Source: Caryophanales bacterium (GTDB taxonomy: Bacteria; Bacillota_I; Bacilli_A; RF39; UBA660). From it: a stretch of 64,000 nucleotides of DNA. The stretch covers positions 1 to 64,000 of the forward strand of contig JAEEVN010000001.1 of assembly GCA_016290885.1 (NCBI GenBank). The letters are read 5' to 3'. How positions within the stretch are numbered: the first letter of the stretch is position 1; every line of letters starts with the position of its first letter. Below are positions 8,674-18,290 of this stretch, piece after piece. Below the pieces are notes generated by a model. That model searched no databases, was not told the origin of the DNA, and was given only the letters and a program-made list of their open reading frames with translations. The translations under genes and the position numbers were made by a program.

Positions 8674-8679
8674 ATTATA
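8674..8679 (-). promoter_or_regulatory. Candidate -10 box (TATAAT) for the small-peptide mRNA; TSS about 8669
   Basis: Minus strand GCGAATATAATATATGGAACATTT; no convincing -35 box seen. Confidence 0.4.
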
Positions 8680-8715
8680 TTCGCAAAAAAAATAAAAATT
8701 CCCCTAGTATGTATA

Positions 8716-8740
8716 AAAAAAGACTCATATGAGTCTTTTT
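8716..8740. terminator. Terminator for the L,D-transpeptidase gene (bidirectional)
   Basis: AAAAAGACTCATATGAGTCTTTTT. Confidence 0.75.
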
Positions 8741-9750
8741 TAATCTACTATATAAACAGGTGTACCTATTTCTACCATATAATATAAATCTTCTGCTTTA
8801 TCAAGAGGCATGTTTACGCATCCGTGAGATGGATCATATGTATAGATATTTCCCCCAAATCTCCATCTCCAAGTTGCATCATGCATACCATGAGTTGAAC
8901 TTATAAATGGCATCCAGTAATATACAAATGATTCATATGGATCATCTGGTGGTCCTTTTAATGTTACATTTCTTGCTTTATTATTTAGATAATATGTTCC
9001 ATATGGTGTATTACCATTATTACCAGTTACTACTGGAGTTTCAAGGGCTATTCTTCCTCTACTATAATATGTTAACCATTGATCTCCAATTGATATAACT
9101 ATATATGTATTTTTAAATTTTTCTTGAACTATTATTTTTATTTCTTTAGTAGTTATATTTCCAGAAGAATCTTCAACAGTGAATTTTTCTATATATTCCC
9201 CCTCTTGAGATAAATCTAGATTATTTTCTACTTTTACTTTATCAGTTATATCACCATCACAATTATCAATAGCACTATATGTAGGTTCAGCATAATTGCC
9301 ATTTAAATCTGCATATACTTCCATATCAGAATTAATTGTTAATTCTGGTGGTATTTTATCTACTATATTTACTTTTCTTATAATAGTTTTATCTATATTC
9401 AAATTTTTAATTACTAAATTATATTTTATTTCATAAGATCCTATTTTAGAATAATCTATATTATCAGATATTTTTACATTTTTACTAACATCTTTCTTAA
9501 ATAAATATGCTTTATATCCTTCTTCTTTATATTTATCTTCTCCAACATTAAGTACTACTACATCATTACCTACTAATTTAAACTTTGTTGGAACAGCATT
9601 CTTTTTAAATACTAATAGAACTAAAATAAGAGCAAGGAAAAACAAGATTAATAATTTAATAATTAATCTTAATCTTCTATTTTGTTGCATTAATTCTTCA
9701 AATGGTAATTCACTATTTTTTTTACCCATAAGATCACCTTTTAAATACAA
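8740..9750 (-). CDS. L,D-transpeptidase (YkuD) with DUF5011-like Ig domain and N-terminal TM anchor
   Basis: STHGMHD...YTYDPSHGCVNMPLDKAEDLY catalytic motif; YAEPTYSAIDNCDGDITDKV Ig-like domain. Start is probably MGKKNSELP. Confidence 0.9.
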   Translation of the reverse strand: MYLKGDLMGKKNSELPFEELMQQNRRLRLIIKLLILFFLALILVLLVFKKNAVPTKFKLVGNDVVVLNVGEDKYKEEGYKAYLFKKDVSKNVKISDNIDYSKIGSYEIKYNLVIKNLNIDKTIIRKVNIVDKIPPELTINSDMEVYADLNGNYAEPTYSAIDNCDGDITDKVKVENNLDLSQEGEYIEKFTVEDSSGNITTKEIKIIVQEKFKNTYIVISIGDQWLTYYSRGRIALETPVVTGNNGNTPYGTYYLNNKARNVTLKGPPDDPYESFVYYWMPFISSTHGMHDATWRWRFGGNIYTYDPSHGCVNMPLDKAEDLYYMVEIGTPVYIVD

Positions 9751-9792
9751 AGTTATTATATCAAAAAAAAAGTAAAAGTTATATACTTTTAC

Positions 9793-11256
9793 TTATTTTT
9801 TTAAATTATCTAGTTTTTCTTTCATCATGTTATAAGCCATAGTAGGATTTGCTTTTCCTCTAGTCTTTTTCATAACTTGACCAATAAAGAAATCTAATGC
9901 TTTTGGATTAGCTGGATCATATGATTCAACTACATTAGGGTTTTCAGAAATAACTTCATCTACTATAGATTCTATAGAAGAAGAATCAGTTATTTGCATC
10001 ATACCTTCATCTTTAACAATTTGCATTGGTTCTTTCTTTTGTTCAAGAACTTTAGCAAATACTTCTTTACCTTGTTTAGAAGATATAGTTTTATCATCAA
10101 TTAATTTAATTAAATCATGAAGCATATCTGGAGTCATAAAGAATTCATCCATAGTAATTAAATTATAATTTAAATACGATAAAATCATACCATTTACCCA
10201 GTTACATGCTTCTTTAGGATCAGTACCTAATTTAACTGTATCTTCGAAGAAATCAGATACTTTCTTTTCTTTAACTAGAATATCTGAATCATATTCAGAT
10301 AAACCATATTCTTTAATATATCTTTTCTTTCTATCATAAGCAAGCTCTGGAATAGATTTTTTGATTTCCTCTAACCAATCTTCACTTAATTTAAATTTAG
10401 GAATATTTGGTTCAACAAAATATTTATAATCTATAGCATCTACTTTAGATCTCATTCTAATAGTAGTACCACTTTCTTCATCCCATCTTCTTGTTTCTTG
10501 TTCTACTTCAGTATCGTAAGTACCTTCTTCTTTACATTTAGTTTGTCTTTTTACTTCGTAATTGATTGCATCTCTTACTCCACCGAATGAGTTAACGTTT
10601 TTAATTTCTACTTTAGTCCCCCAGTTAGCTGGAATATCTTCTAAAGTTTCATCCATAATAGATATATTTACGTCACATCTAATTTGACCTTTTTTAGAAT
10701 CAGCTTCAGATATACCTAAATATTGGTATACTGATCTCATATGTTCTAGGAATGCTACTGCTTCATCTGCAGATGCTATATCAGGCATAGTAACAAGTTC
10801 TAGAAGAGGAACACCTGCTCTATTATAATCAATTGTAGATACATCATATAAGTGATCTAGTGATGCAGCATCTTCTTCTAAGTGAATATTATCTATTCTT
10901 ACTCTTTTTTCTTCTCCATCACATTCAAAATCTACATATCCCATCATACCTACTGTTTCATATGGTGGATTTTGAGTTAATTGGTATCCTTTAGGTAGAT
11001 CTGGATAATAATAGTTCTTTCTTAAGAAATACATATATTTTGGTTGTTTACAATTAAGTACCATAGAAGCCATTAAACTCATTCTTACAGCTTCTTTATT
11101 AACTACAGGAAGTATTCCTGGAAAAGCCATATCTACAGGGCTAATATTTTCATTTGGTACTACTGAGTAAGAGTTTCTAGCACTAGAAAATACTTTAGTA
11201 TTAGTTTCAGATATTTCACAGTGCATTTCAAGTCCAACTTTAACTTTATATCCCAT
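9793..11256 (-). CDS. gatB: Asp-tRNA(Asn)/Glu-tRNA(Gln) amidotransferase subunit B
   Basis: GYKVKVGLEMHCEISETNTKVFS, YPDLPKGYQLTQ, RCDVNISI; start MGYKVKVG (track start at 11268 is 4 aa upstream). Confidence 0.95.
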   Translation of the reverse strand: MGYKVKVGLEMHCEISETNTKVFSSARNSYSVVPNENISPVDMAFPGILPVVNKEAVRMSLMASMVLNCKQPKYMYFLRKNYYYPDLPKGYQLTQNPPYETVGMMGYVDFECDGEEKRVRIDNIHLEEDAASLDHLYDVSTIDYNRAGVPLLELVTMPDIASADEAVAFLEHMRSVYQYLGISEADSKKGQIRCDVNISIMDETLEDIPANWGTKVEIKNVNSFGGVRDAINYEVKRQTKCKEEGTYDTEVEQETRRWDEESGTTIRMRSKVDAIDYKYFVEPNIPKFKLSEDWLEEIKKSIPELAYDRKKRYIKEYGLSEYDSDILVKEKKVSDFFEDTVKLGTDPKEACNWVNGMILSYLNYNLITMDEFFMTPDMLHDLIKLIDDKTISSKQGKEVFAKVLEQKKEPMQIVKDEGMMQITDSSSIESIVDEVISENPNVVESYDPANPKALDFFIGQVMKKTRGKANPTMAYNMMKEKLDNLKK

Positions 11257-11257
11257 C

Positions 11258-12724
11258 TTACTCACCATCCTTTGCTATTTGTCCTTTAAAAGGCATAGCT
11301 TTTTCAAGTGCATATGCAATATTAAGAACATTTTCATCATCATAGCAATTGCCTGTTATATTAAGTGCTACTGGAAGACCATCGACAAATCCATCTGGAA
11401 TAGTAATTGATGGGAATCCACCATAGTTACCTATTTGTAAATGTTCATCAAGTGCTACTGTAGCTAAATCATTTGATAATATATCAAGTGATCCATCAAT
11501 ATGTTTAGCAGGTCCAATACCAACTGGTAATATAACACCATCATATTTCTTAAATAAATCTTTCCATGTATCAACAAGTAATCTTCTTACTCTTTGAGCA
11601 TTTCTAAAATATCTTTCTTGGTTTTGTGATTGAAGAACATAAGATCCAATTACAAATCTTCTCTTAATTAATGAAGAGAAACCTTTAGTTCTATAATCTT
11701 TAACCATATCTATCCAGTTATCAAAACCTTTAGATCTAGGTCCAAATATAATACCTGTTAAGTTAGACATATTAGATGTTGCTTCTGCACAAGATATAAC
11801 AACATATACTGATGCAGATGCATTTAAAAGTGTTCTATTAACAGATACTTCTTCTACTTCTATACCTATTTCTTTAGCAAGTTCTACTGCTTTAAAGAAA
11901 TTTTCTAAGTGTTCTTTTAATTCTTTTGAAGGGTTTTCATATTCATTAATATCACATAATTCTTTTACGTAACATAATTTCTTACCTTTAACTTCTCCAG
12001 TTAAAGCTTCTTTTAATTTAATCTTACTTGAATCCCAAGTAGTCATATCATTTTTATCTATACCCTTCATTTCATCTACTACTATTGCAGCATCTTTAAC
12101 ATTTCTAGTTAAAACTCCTAAATGATCTAATGAAGATGCAAATGGGAATAAACCATATCTAGAAATCATTCCATATGTTGGCTTATATCCAACTATACCA
12201 CAGTATGCAGCTGGTTTTCTAATTGAATCACCAGTATCAGACCCTGTTGCATATGGATATACTCCTGCTGCTACAGCACAAGCTGATCCTGATGATGATC
12301 CAGCACATTGTCTTGTTTTATCCCATGGATTTAATACTGGTCCAGTATGACAAGTAGTACCTGTACCGCCCATACCAAATTCATCCATAGCAGTTTTATT
12401 AACCATTACTGCTCCTGCTTTTTTTAATTTAGAATATGCAGTTGCATCAAAGAATGGTACATAATCTTTTAAAGTATTACTACTTCCTGTAGATAAAATA
12501 CCTCTAGTTGAATAGTTATCCTTAACACCACAAGGTATTCCAGATAATAAATTATCTGTTATAGGTGCTTCTTTAGCATCATCAAGTATAGTTACAAATG
12601 CATTATACTTATCTTCTACTTCATGTGATAGTTTAAGCGATTCATCGATTAATTCTTTTGAAGTGACTTCACCACTCTTTAATAATTCATGAAGTTCTTC
12701 AATACTCTTATTCATGTATTTCAT
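11258..12724 (-). CDS. gatA: Asp-tRNA(Asn)/Glu-tRNA(Gln) amidotransferase subunit A
   Basis: Amidase signature region (CAGSSSGSACAVAAGVYPYATGSDTGDSIRKPAAYCGIVGYKPTYG). Confidence 0.95.
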   Translation of the reverse strand: MKYMNKSIEELHELLKSGEVTSKELIDESLKLSHEVEDKYNAFVTILDDAKEAPITDNLLSGIPCGVKDNYSTRGILSTGSSNTLKDYVPFFDATAYSKLKKAGAVMVNKTAMDEFGMGGTGTTCHTGPVLNPWDKTRQCAGSSSGSACAVAAGVYPYATGSDTGDSIRKPAAYCGIVGYKPTYGMISRYGLFPFASSLDHLGVLTRNVKDAAIVVDEMKGIDKNDMTTWDSSKIKLKEALTGEVKGKKLCYVKELCDINEYENPSKELKEHLENFFKAVELAKEIGIEVEEVSVNRTLLNASASVYVVISCAEATSNMSNLTGIIFGPRSKGFDNWIDMVKDYRTKGFSSLIKRRFVIGSYVLQSQNQERYFRNAQRVRRLLVDTWKDLFKKYDGVILPVGIGPAKHIDGSLDILSNDLATVALDEHLQIGNYGGFPSITIPDGFVDGLPVALNITGNCYDDENVLNIAYALEKAMPFKGQIAKDGE

Positions 12725-12725
12725 C

Positions 12726-13022
12726 TTAACCCACCACCTTTGGAACTTCTACTTCTCTTCCTGAGAATTCATCGCAGTTTTGAAGTAGTTCTTCTATTGG
12801 AACTGAACCATCTTCATCGTCATCTCTTAATTCATATTCAAAATCATCAAGAGCATGAGTCATAGGTTCTACTTTTTCTATTCCAGGGATATCATTAATA
12901 ACATTTATTTGTTCATCAATAATATCAAATTCATCTAAAACCATTTTATTTTCTTCTGGAGTTAAACCAATTAATAGTTTATCTGCATAGTCATCTACCA
13001 TTTCTTTAGTAAATTTACTCAT
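12726..13022 (-). CDS. gatC: Asp-tRNA(Asn)/Glu-tRNA(Gln) amidotransferase subunit C
   Basis: 98 aa, GatC-like; between aspS and gatA. Confidence 0.9.
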   Translation of the reverse strand: MSKFTKEMVDDYADKLLIGLTPEENKMVLDEFDIIDEQINVINDIPGIEKVEPMTHALDDFEYELRDDDEDGSVPIEELLQNCDEFSGREVEVPKVVG

Positions 13023-13023
13023 A

Positions 13024-14778
13024 CTATTCCTCCTCTACTACTTTAATTCCAAGTTCTTCTAATTGTTTTGGTTCAAGTACACTAGGTGATCCCATCATTT
13101 GATCTTGACCAGATGCATTTGGTGGGAATGCTTGAACTTCTCTTAAGTTTGGTTCATCTTGAATAATCATTAAGATTCTATCAATACCAGGAGCCATACC
13201 TCCATGAGGTGGAGCACCATATTTAAATGCAGTAGCAAGTGATGTAAATCTTTCTTCAAGAGTTCCTTTTGGATAACCAACCTTTTCAAATCCTTTTTCA
13301 AGTAATTCTAAATCTGTATTTCTAATAGCTCCTGATGCTAATTCAAATCCATTTGCTACAAAGTCAAATTGGTGTGCTACTATATCTTCTAAGTTAGCTG
13401 ATTCATAGTCTTGTCCATCTAAAACTGGTTTAGAGAATGGATTATGACAGAAATCCCATTTCTTTTCTTTATCATCATATTCAAACATTGGGAAGTCTTT
13501 AATAATAGCAACTTCTATTCTATTTGGATCAATTAAACCTAATTTTCTACCTAATTCATCTCTTATTTGACCAGCAAATTTTTGAGCTACTTTTAAATTC
13601 TTATTAGCTATAAAGAACATAACTGAATTTGTTTTCATATCGAATTCTTTTATTAAATTATTTCTTTCTTCATCACTTAAGAATTTATCTATAGGTCCTT
13701 TTAATGAACCATCTTCCATTAAAGTAATATATCCAATACCTGGCATACCAATAGATGATGCGAAGTCTACTACTTCATTAAACCAACTATTAGGTTTAGT
13801 ACCTATATCATCTACTACTATTACTTTAATAATAGATTCACTAAATGGTTTAAATGTAGTATTTTTAAGTACTTCGGATGCATCTTTAATAATTAATGGG
13901 TTTCTTAAATCTGGTTTATCAGAACCATACATATTCATTGCATCTTTATAACTAATTTGTCTAAATGGTTTTTCATTTACCTTTTTATTACTGAATTTAC
14001 TAAATACATCATAGTAAATATCACTACCTATTTCTAATATATCTTCTTCAGTTACATAACTCATTTCAAAATCTAATTGGTAGAATTCTAAAGTTCTATC
14101 TTTTCTTCCATCTTCATCTCTAAAACAAGGTGCTATTTGGAAATATTTATCAAAACCACCAACCATTAATAATTCTTTATATATTTGTGGTGCTTGTGGT
14201 AATGCATAGAATCTTCCTTTAAATTTTCTACTAGGTACAACAAAGTCTCTTGCACCTTCAGGTGAACTAGCTGTTAATAAAGGTGTTTGAATTTCGGTAA
14301 AACCTAAATCATACATTTTATTTCTTAAGAAATGTAATACTTCTCCTCTTAATTTAATATTCTTATTAACTTCTGGATTTCTTAAGTCTAAATATCTATA
14401 TTTAAGTCTAACTTCTTCATTTGTTTCTTTACTCAAATCTATTTCAAAAGGAATTTGTTCTGCTCTTGAAGATAATAATTCAAGTTTTTCACAAACTACT
14501 TCAACTAAACCTGTAGGTAGTTTTTCATTGATAGTTTCTTCATCTCTTCTGATTACTTCTCCTTCTACTTTAATAACAGTTTCTTTTGAAATACCTTTTA
14601 ATAGACTTTCGTCATGAACTACAACTTGAGTTCTACCATAATTATCTCTTAGGTCTACAAATTGTACTCCTCCATGGTCTCTAATTGTATCAACAAAACC
14701 ACTTAATCTTACTTTTTTACCAATATCACTTTCTCTTAATTCACCACAATTATGAGTTCTAAAAATATTTTCTTTCAT
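13024..14778 (-). CDS. aspS: Aspartyl-tRNA synthetase, probably non-discriminating given the gatCAB linkage
   Basis: Class II motifs: FVPSRKFKGRFYALPQAPQIYKELLMVGGFDKYFQIAPCFRDEDGRKDRTLEFYQLDFEMS; GGMAPGIDRI. Confidence 0.95.
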   Translation of the reverse strand: MKENIFRTHNCGELRESDIGKKVRLSGFVDTIRDHGGVQFVDLRDNYGRTQVVVHDESLLKGISKETVIKVEGEVIRRDEETINEKLPTGLVEVVCEKLELLSSRAEQIPFEIDLSKETNEEVRLKYRYLDLRNPEVNKNIKLRGEVLHFLRNKMYDLGFTEIQTPLLTASSPEGARDFVVPSRKFKGRFYALPQAPQIYKELLMVGGFDKYFQIAPCFRDEDGRKDRTLEFYQLDFEMSYVTEEDILEIGSDIYYDVFSKFSNKKVNEKPFRQISYKDAMNMYGSDKPDLRNPLIIKDASEVLKNTTFKPFSESIIKVIVVDDIGTKPNSWFNEVVDFASSIGMPGIGYITLMEDGSLKGPIDKFLSDEERNNLIKEFDMKTNSVMFFIANKNLKVAQKFAGQIRDELGRKLGLIDPNRIEVAIIKDFPMFEYDDKEKKWDFCHNPFSKPVLDGQDYESANLEDIVAHQFDFVANGFELASGAIRNTDLELLEKGFEKVGYPKGTLEERFTSLATAFKYGAPPHGGMAPGIDRILMIIQDEPNLREVQAFPPNASGQDQMMGSPSVLEPKQLEELGIKVVEEE

Positions 14779-14798
14779 ATTTCCTCCTTATAAAATAA

Positions 14799-15037
14799 AA
14801 AACAGTTATTAATCCCTACAAGGGACGAATAACTGTTAAATCCGTGGTACCACCCAAATTCATCATTATAATAATGACCTTTGATCTATAACGTTAGATA
14901 TACGTATTAACCTACTAATTTCAGTTAATAAACTCCAAGGTGTTCTTTCACAAATCTATCATAATCCATTTTCACCATCTAGGACTCTCTAATATGAATC
15001 GATATGTTACTCGTCCTTTTCTTCGTTTTTGCAACTA
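14799..15037 (-). promoter_or_regulatory. T-box leader upstream of aspS-gatCAB
   Basis: Minus strand AGAGAG, CACCTTGGAGT, CTGAAATTAGTAGG, GGGTGGTACCACGG T-box, terminator AACAGTTATTCGTCCCTTGTAGGGATTAATAACTGTTTTTT. Confidence 0.92.
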
Positions 15038-15093
15038 TATATTAACACACTTTTCCCTTATAAGTCAATGTATTTTATTAATTTTACATAAAT

Positions 15094-15117
15094 AAGAAAA
15101 GAGGATATTATCCTCTT
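15094..15117 (-). terminator. Terminator downstream of the GLUG protein gene
   Basis: Minus strand AGAGGATAATATCCTCTTTTCTT. Confidence 0.65.
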
Positions 15118-18100
15118 AATTATTAAATACTTTTAATGTTGGAAGCCCATCTTCATCAAGTTCATCATTAAATGCATTATCACCATTTATTATACTTAAT
15201 ATATCTGGTGCTTCTTCAGTTGTATAAGTTCCTACTCCTAAAGATGCTTCTGGAGTACATGAATCCCATCCTGGTAAACCAATACATCCAATTGCGAATC
15301 CATTTGGATCAGTATTAAACTTATTACCTGTTGAACTAGTATTATATTCATTTAGTATTTGCCCAACTTTTCTTTGTGAAGTAGATTCTGGTACATTTAT
15401 AGTTCCAGCATTAAAGCAATCTTTTGCTCCACTTACTGAAATACCACCAACATTTATACCAGAATTAATTGCACTCGATCTAGTAACAGTTATATTACCT
15501 TTATTGACTGAATTAACAGTTGGTGCACCACTAAATCCAAGGTTTAAACCAGCAATATTAACAGTTCCAGGATTAAAGTTTTCAAAGTTAATTTCTAAAT
15601 TCCCTAAGTTATATAAATTCTTAAGTGATGCATCACTTCCATATCCACCATTATAAGATATACCACCAATCATAACTGTATTTGATCCACCAGTTCCACC
15701 TTCAAATATTATATTTCCTGAATTATATGAATTTTCTATTATGTTAGTATTAGTAGCAAATCCTGCTATTTGTGCAGTATATGTAGATGTTACATTACCT
15801 CTATTATAAGAGTTCTTTATTGATCTGCATTGTGAACAGAATCCACCAATTAAGTTACCATTTAATGCAGGAACATATAGGTCTCCTGTATTATATGAAT
15901 TTGTAACATCACCTGCTTGATATCCTACTAGACCTCCTGCAGCAGTACCACCAAATACTGTAACTTTTCCTGTGTTATAGCTTTTATTGACATTTCCCAT
16001 AAAGTATGCAACAAGTCCTCCAGTATATCTTAATCCAGTAATATCACCTGTGTTATAACAATTTTCAACAAATGTTCCATCATTATAAGATCCACCCGCA
16101 GATCCCACAATACCTGACGCATATCCATATAATCCACTTATATCTCCTGTATTATATGAATTTGTTATTTTTAACGGACTACTTGTTCCAGCAACTATTC
16201 CCGCTACATAGCAACGTGGATTAGCTAATGCTGCTTCTTCTATTGTTATACCATTATTATATGTTTTCTTAGCAATTATATTTCCGGAATTATAACAATT
16301 TTCTATTACAGTTTCATTGCTTGCTCTTCCTACTAATCCACCTATATAGCCACCTTCTGATTCTCTTGGATTAGTGCCTGGCATATTTGAACTATTACCT
16401 GTATTATAAGAATCTTTGATATAAGCCTTTGAATATAATTCTCCTACAAGACCTGCATTTTGTGTCCCTGTATCAAAATTAAAGTCTCCATTATTAGCTG
16501 CATTTTCCATAAGAAGATATCCACCACCACATGTACCTACTATTCCACCAGTGCCTTGTGAATAACCTATAACATTACGATCTCCGTTATTAGTAACATT
16601 TCTAAATATTATATTTGGTTCGTCTGAAGCAGGAACACCTTCAATTTTATGAATTATTCCTGAAACATAATTTCCATCATATGACAAATTAATATTATTT
16701 GTTACATTTTCAAATCTAACTGACCCTTCAGAAGAAGAATTATGATAAGCAATTAATCCTGCTGAATAACCTGCATATGCATTACCATATGTTGTAACAT
16801 TTTCAACTGTTAAATTCTTATATGTATATCCTGAAAGAGCACCAAAGTTATATGTTGATGTATTAGCATACACATCAGATAGTGTTATATTTTTAAATGT
16901 AGCATTTGTTGAATGACCAAATAATCCTTTATAACCAGCTGGTGAACTATCATTAGTTATATATAAACCACTAATTATATGATTATCTCCATCATATGTA
17001 CCTGCAAATGTTTTATAAACATTTTGACTAGTTGATTGATCATAGTAATAGTATCCAGCAGATATCCATACATGTGCATTACTTAAATCTCCATTAGTTG
17101 CTTGGTCATTTAAATTATCATTAAGTTTAATATTCTTAATTTGTTTAATATATTGTCCTTCATATGTTGTTCCATTATTTACTGATTTTGCAAAACATGC
17201 CAATTGATTTGCAGTTTTGATTTGATATGGATCAGATTCTGTTCCACTTCCACCTTCAAATACTTTATCTGGTGTTAATACTCCTCTTGCATCACAATCT
17301 CCATCCCATGTTTCTATTAAATCTATTTCTTCATTTACTGTTACTACTAATTCTTTAGATTTAGTTATTGGATTAACTATTGCACTAAGTAAATTATCTA
17401 AACCAAATACTCCTGCTAGTACTGTGAATGATAAACTAAGTGTTGCTACTCCAGTTATTACACCTGCAGTTACTTTTTGTTTTTTAGTTTTTAATTTTCT
17501 AAATAATACTGCATATATACCTAATCCACTTACAAAGAATAATAATGTTATTAATATTATATTATCTAGTGTCTTTGGATTAGAAGGTATTGGTTTTGGT
17601 GTTGGTTTATCTGGATCTACAGGTATAACCTTCTTTTCACATATCTTTTTAGTTTCATTATATATTTCATCATCAGCACATTCTACTGGTTTTTCTGGTT
17701 TAACGCATATACCATTTTCATTTCTTTCCATTCCTTCTGGACATAAACACATACTTTCATCTTCAGAAAGTATTTCTCCTTCAGGACAACTACCTTCATC
17801 ATAAGTATATTTTATTTTTACTTGTGATGTAGTTGAACCATTAGTTGCGCCTTCTTTAACTTTAGCATTAATTATTACTTTATTTGTATCATTACCATTT
17901 ATTGCTAATCCGCCTTCAGGTAAATTAGAAGTATATTCAATATTTGGGTTCTCATTTTCAAAATCTATACTTCTTAGAGTCCCTGCTCTATCCCCTGAGT
18001 TTGTTACAGTGATTGAGAAATTTACTTCCGCTCCTATATCTTCAAATAGAACATCTAATGACTTGTTAGGGGCATCTATGCTTGTTATAGTCCCTAATGT

Positions 18101-18205
18101 TCCAGTTCCTTCTTCTTCAATATTTGTTACATCTACATTAAATGTTAATGCTTTAACATTAAATATAAATAAAAACATTCCTAAAAATAATAATATTTTT
18201 TTCAT
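15116..18205 (-). CDS. Surface protein, paralog 1: signal peptide, Ig-like domain, Cys-rich module, Pro-linker, NPKT-TM-basic, second TM, GLUG repeats
   Basis: SNPKTLDNIILITLLFFVSGLGIYAVLFRKLKTKK; repeated (S/N)YNTGDI...GGLVGY units. Confidence 0.82.
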   Translation of the reverse strand: MKKILLFLGMFLFIFNVKALTFNVDVTNIEEEGTGTLGTITSIDAPNKSLDVLFEDIGAEVNFSITVTNSGDRAGTLRSIDFENENPNIEYTSNLPEGGLAINGNDTNKVIINAKVKEGATNGSTTSQVKIKYTYDEGSCPEGEILSEDESMCLCPEGMERNENGICVKPEKPVECADDEIYNETKKICEKKVIPVDPDKPTPKPIPSNPKTLDNIILITLLFFVSGLGIYAVLFRKLKTKKQKVTAGVITGVATLSLSFTVLAGVFGLDNLLSAIVNPITKSKELVVTVNEEIDLIETWDGDCDARGVLTPDKVFEGGSGTESDPYQIKTANQLACFAKSVNNGTTYEGQYIKQIKNIKLNDNLNDQATNGDLSNAHVWISAGYYYYDQSTSQNVYKTFAGTYDGDNHIISGLYITNDSSPAGYKGLFGHSTNATFKNITLSDVYANTSTYNFGALSGYTYKNLTVENVTTYGNAYAGYSAGLIAYHNSSSEGSVRFENVTNNINLSYDGNYVSGIIHKIEGVPASDEPNIIFRNVTNNGDRNVIGYSQGTGGIVGTCGGGYLLMENAANNGDFNFDTGTQNAGLVGELYSKAYIKDSYNTGNSSNMPGTNPRESEGGYIGGLVGRASNETVIENCYNSGNIIAKKTYNNGITIEEAALANPRCYVAGIVAGTSSPLKITNSYNTGDISGLYGYASGIVGSAGGSYNDGTFVENCYNTGDITGLRYTGGLVAYFMGNVNKSYNTGKVTVFGGTAAGGLVGYQAGDVTNSYNTGDLYVPALNGNLIGGFCSQCRSIKNSYNRGNVTSTYTAQIAGFATNTNIIENSYNSGNIIFEGGTGGSNTVMIGGISYNGGYGSDASLKNLYNLGNLEINFENFNPGTVNIAGLNLGFSGAPTVNSVNKGNITVTRSSAINSGINVGGISVSGAKDCFNAGTINVPESTSQRKVGQILNEYNTSSTGNKFNTDPNGFAIGCIGLPGWDSCTPEASLGVGTYTTEEAPDILSIINGDNAFNDELDEDGLPTLKVFNN

Positions 18206-18290
18206 ATATACATATCTCCCTATTATTTTAATTATAACATAGTAAAAATAAAAAAGAAAACTATGTTTTATATAGTTTTCTTTTACTTTA

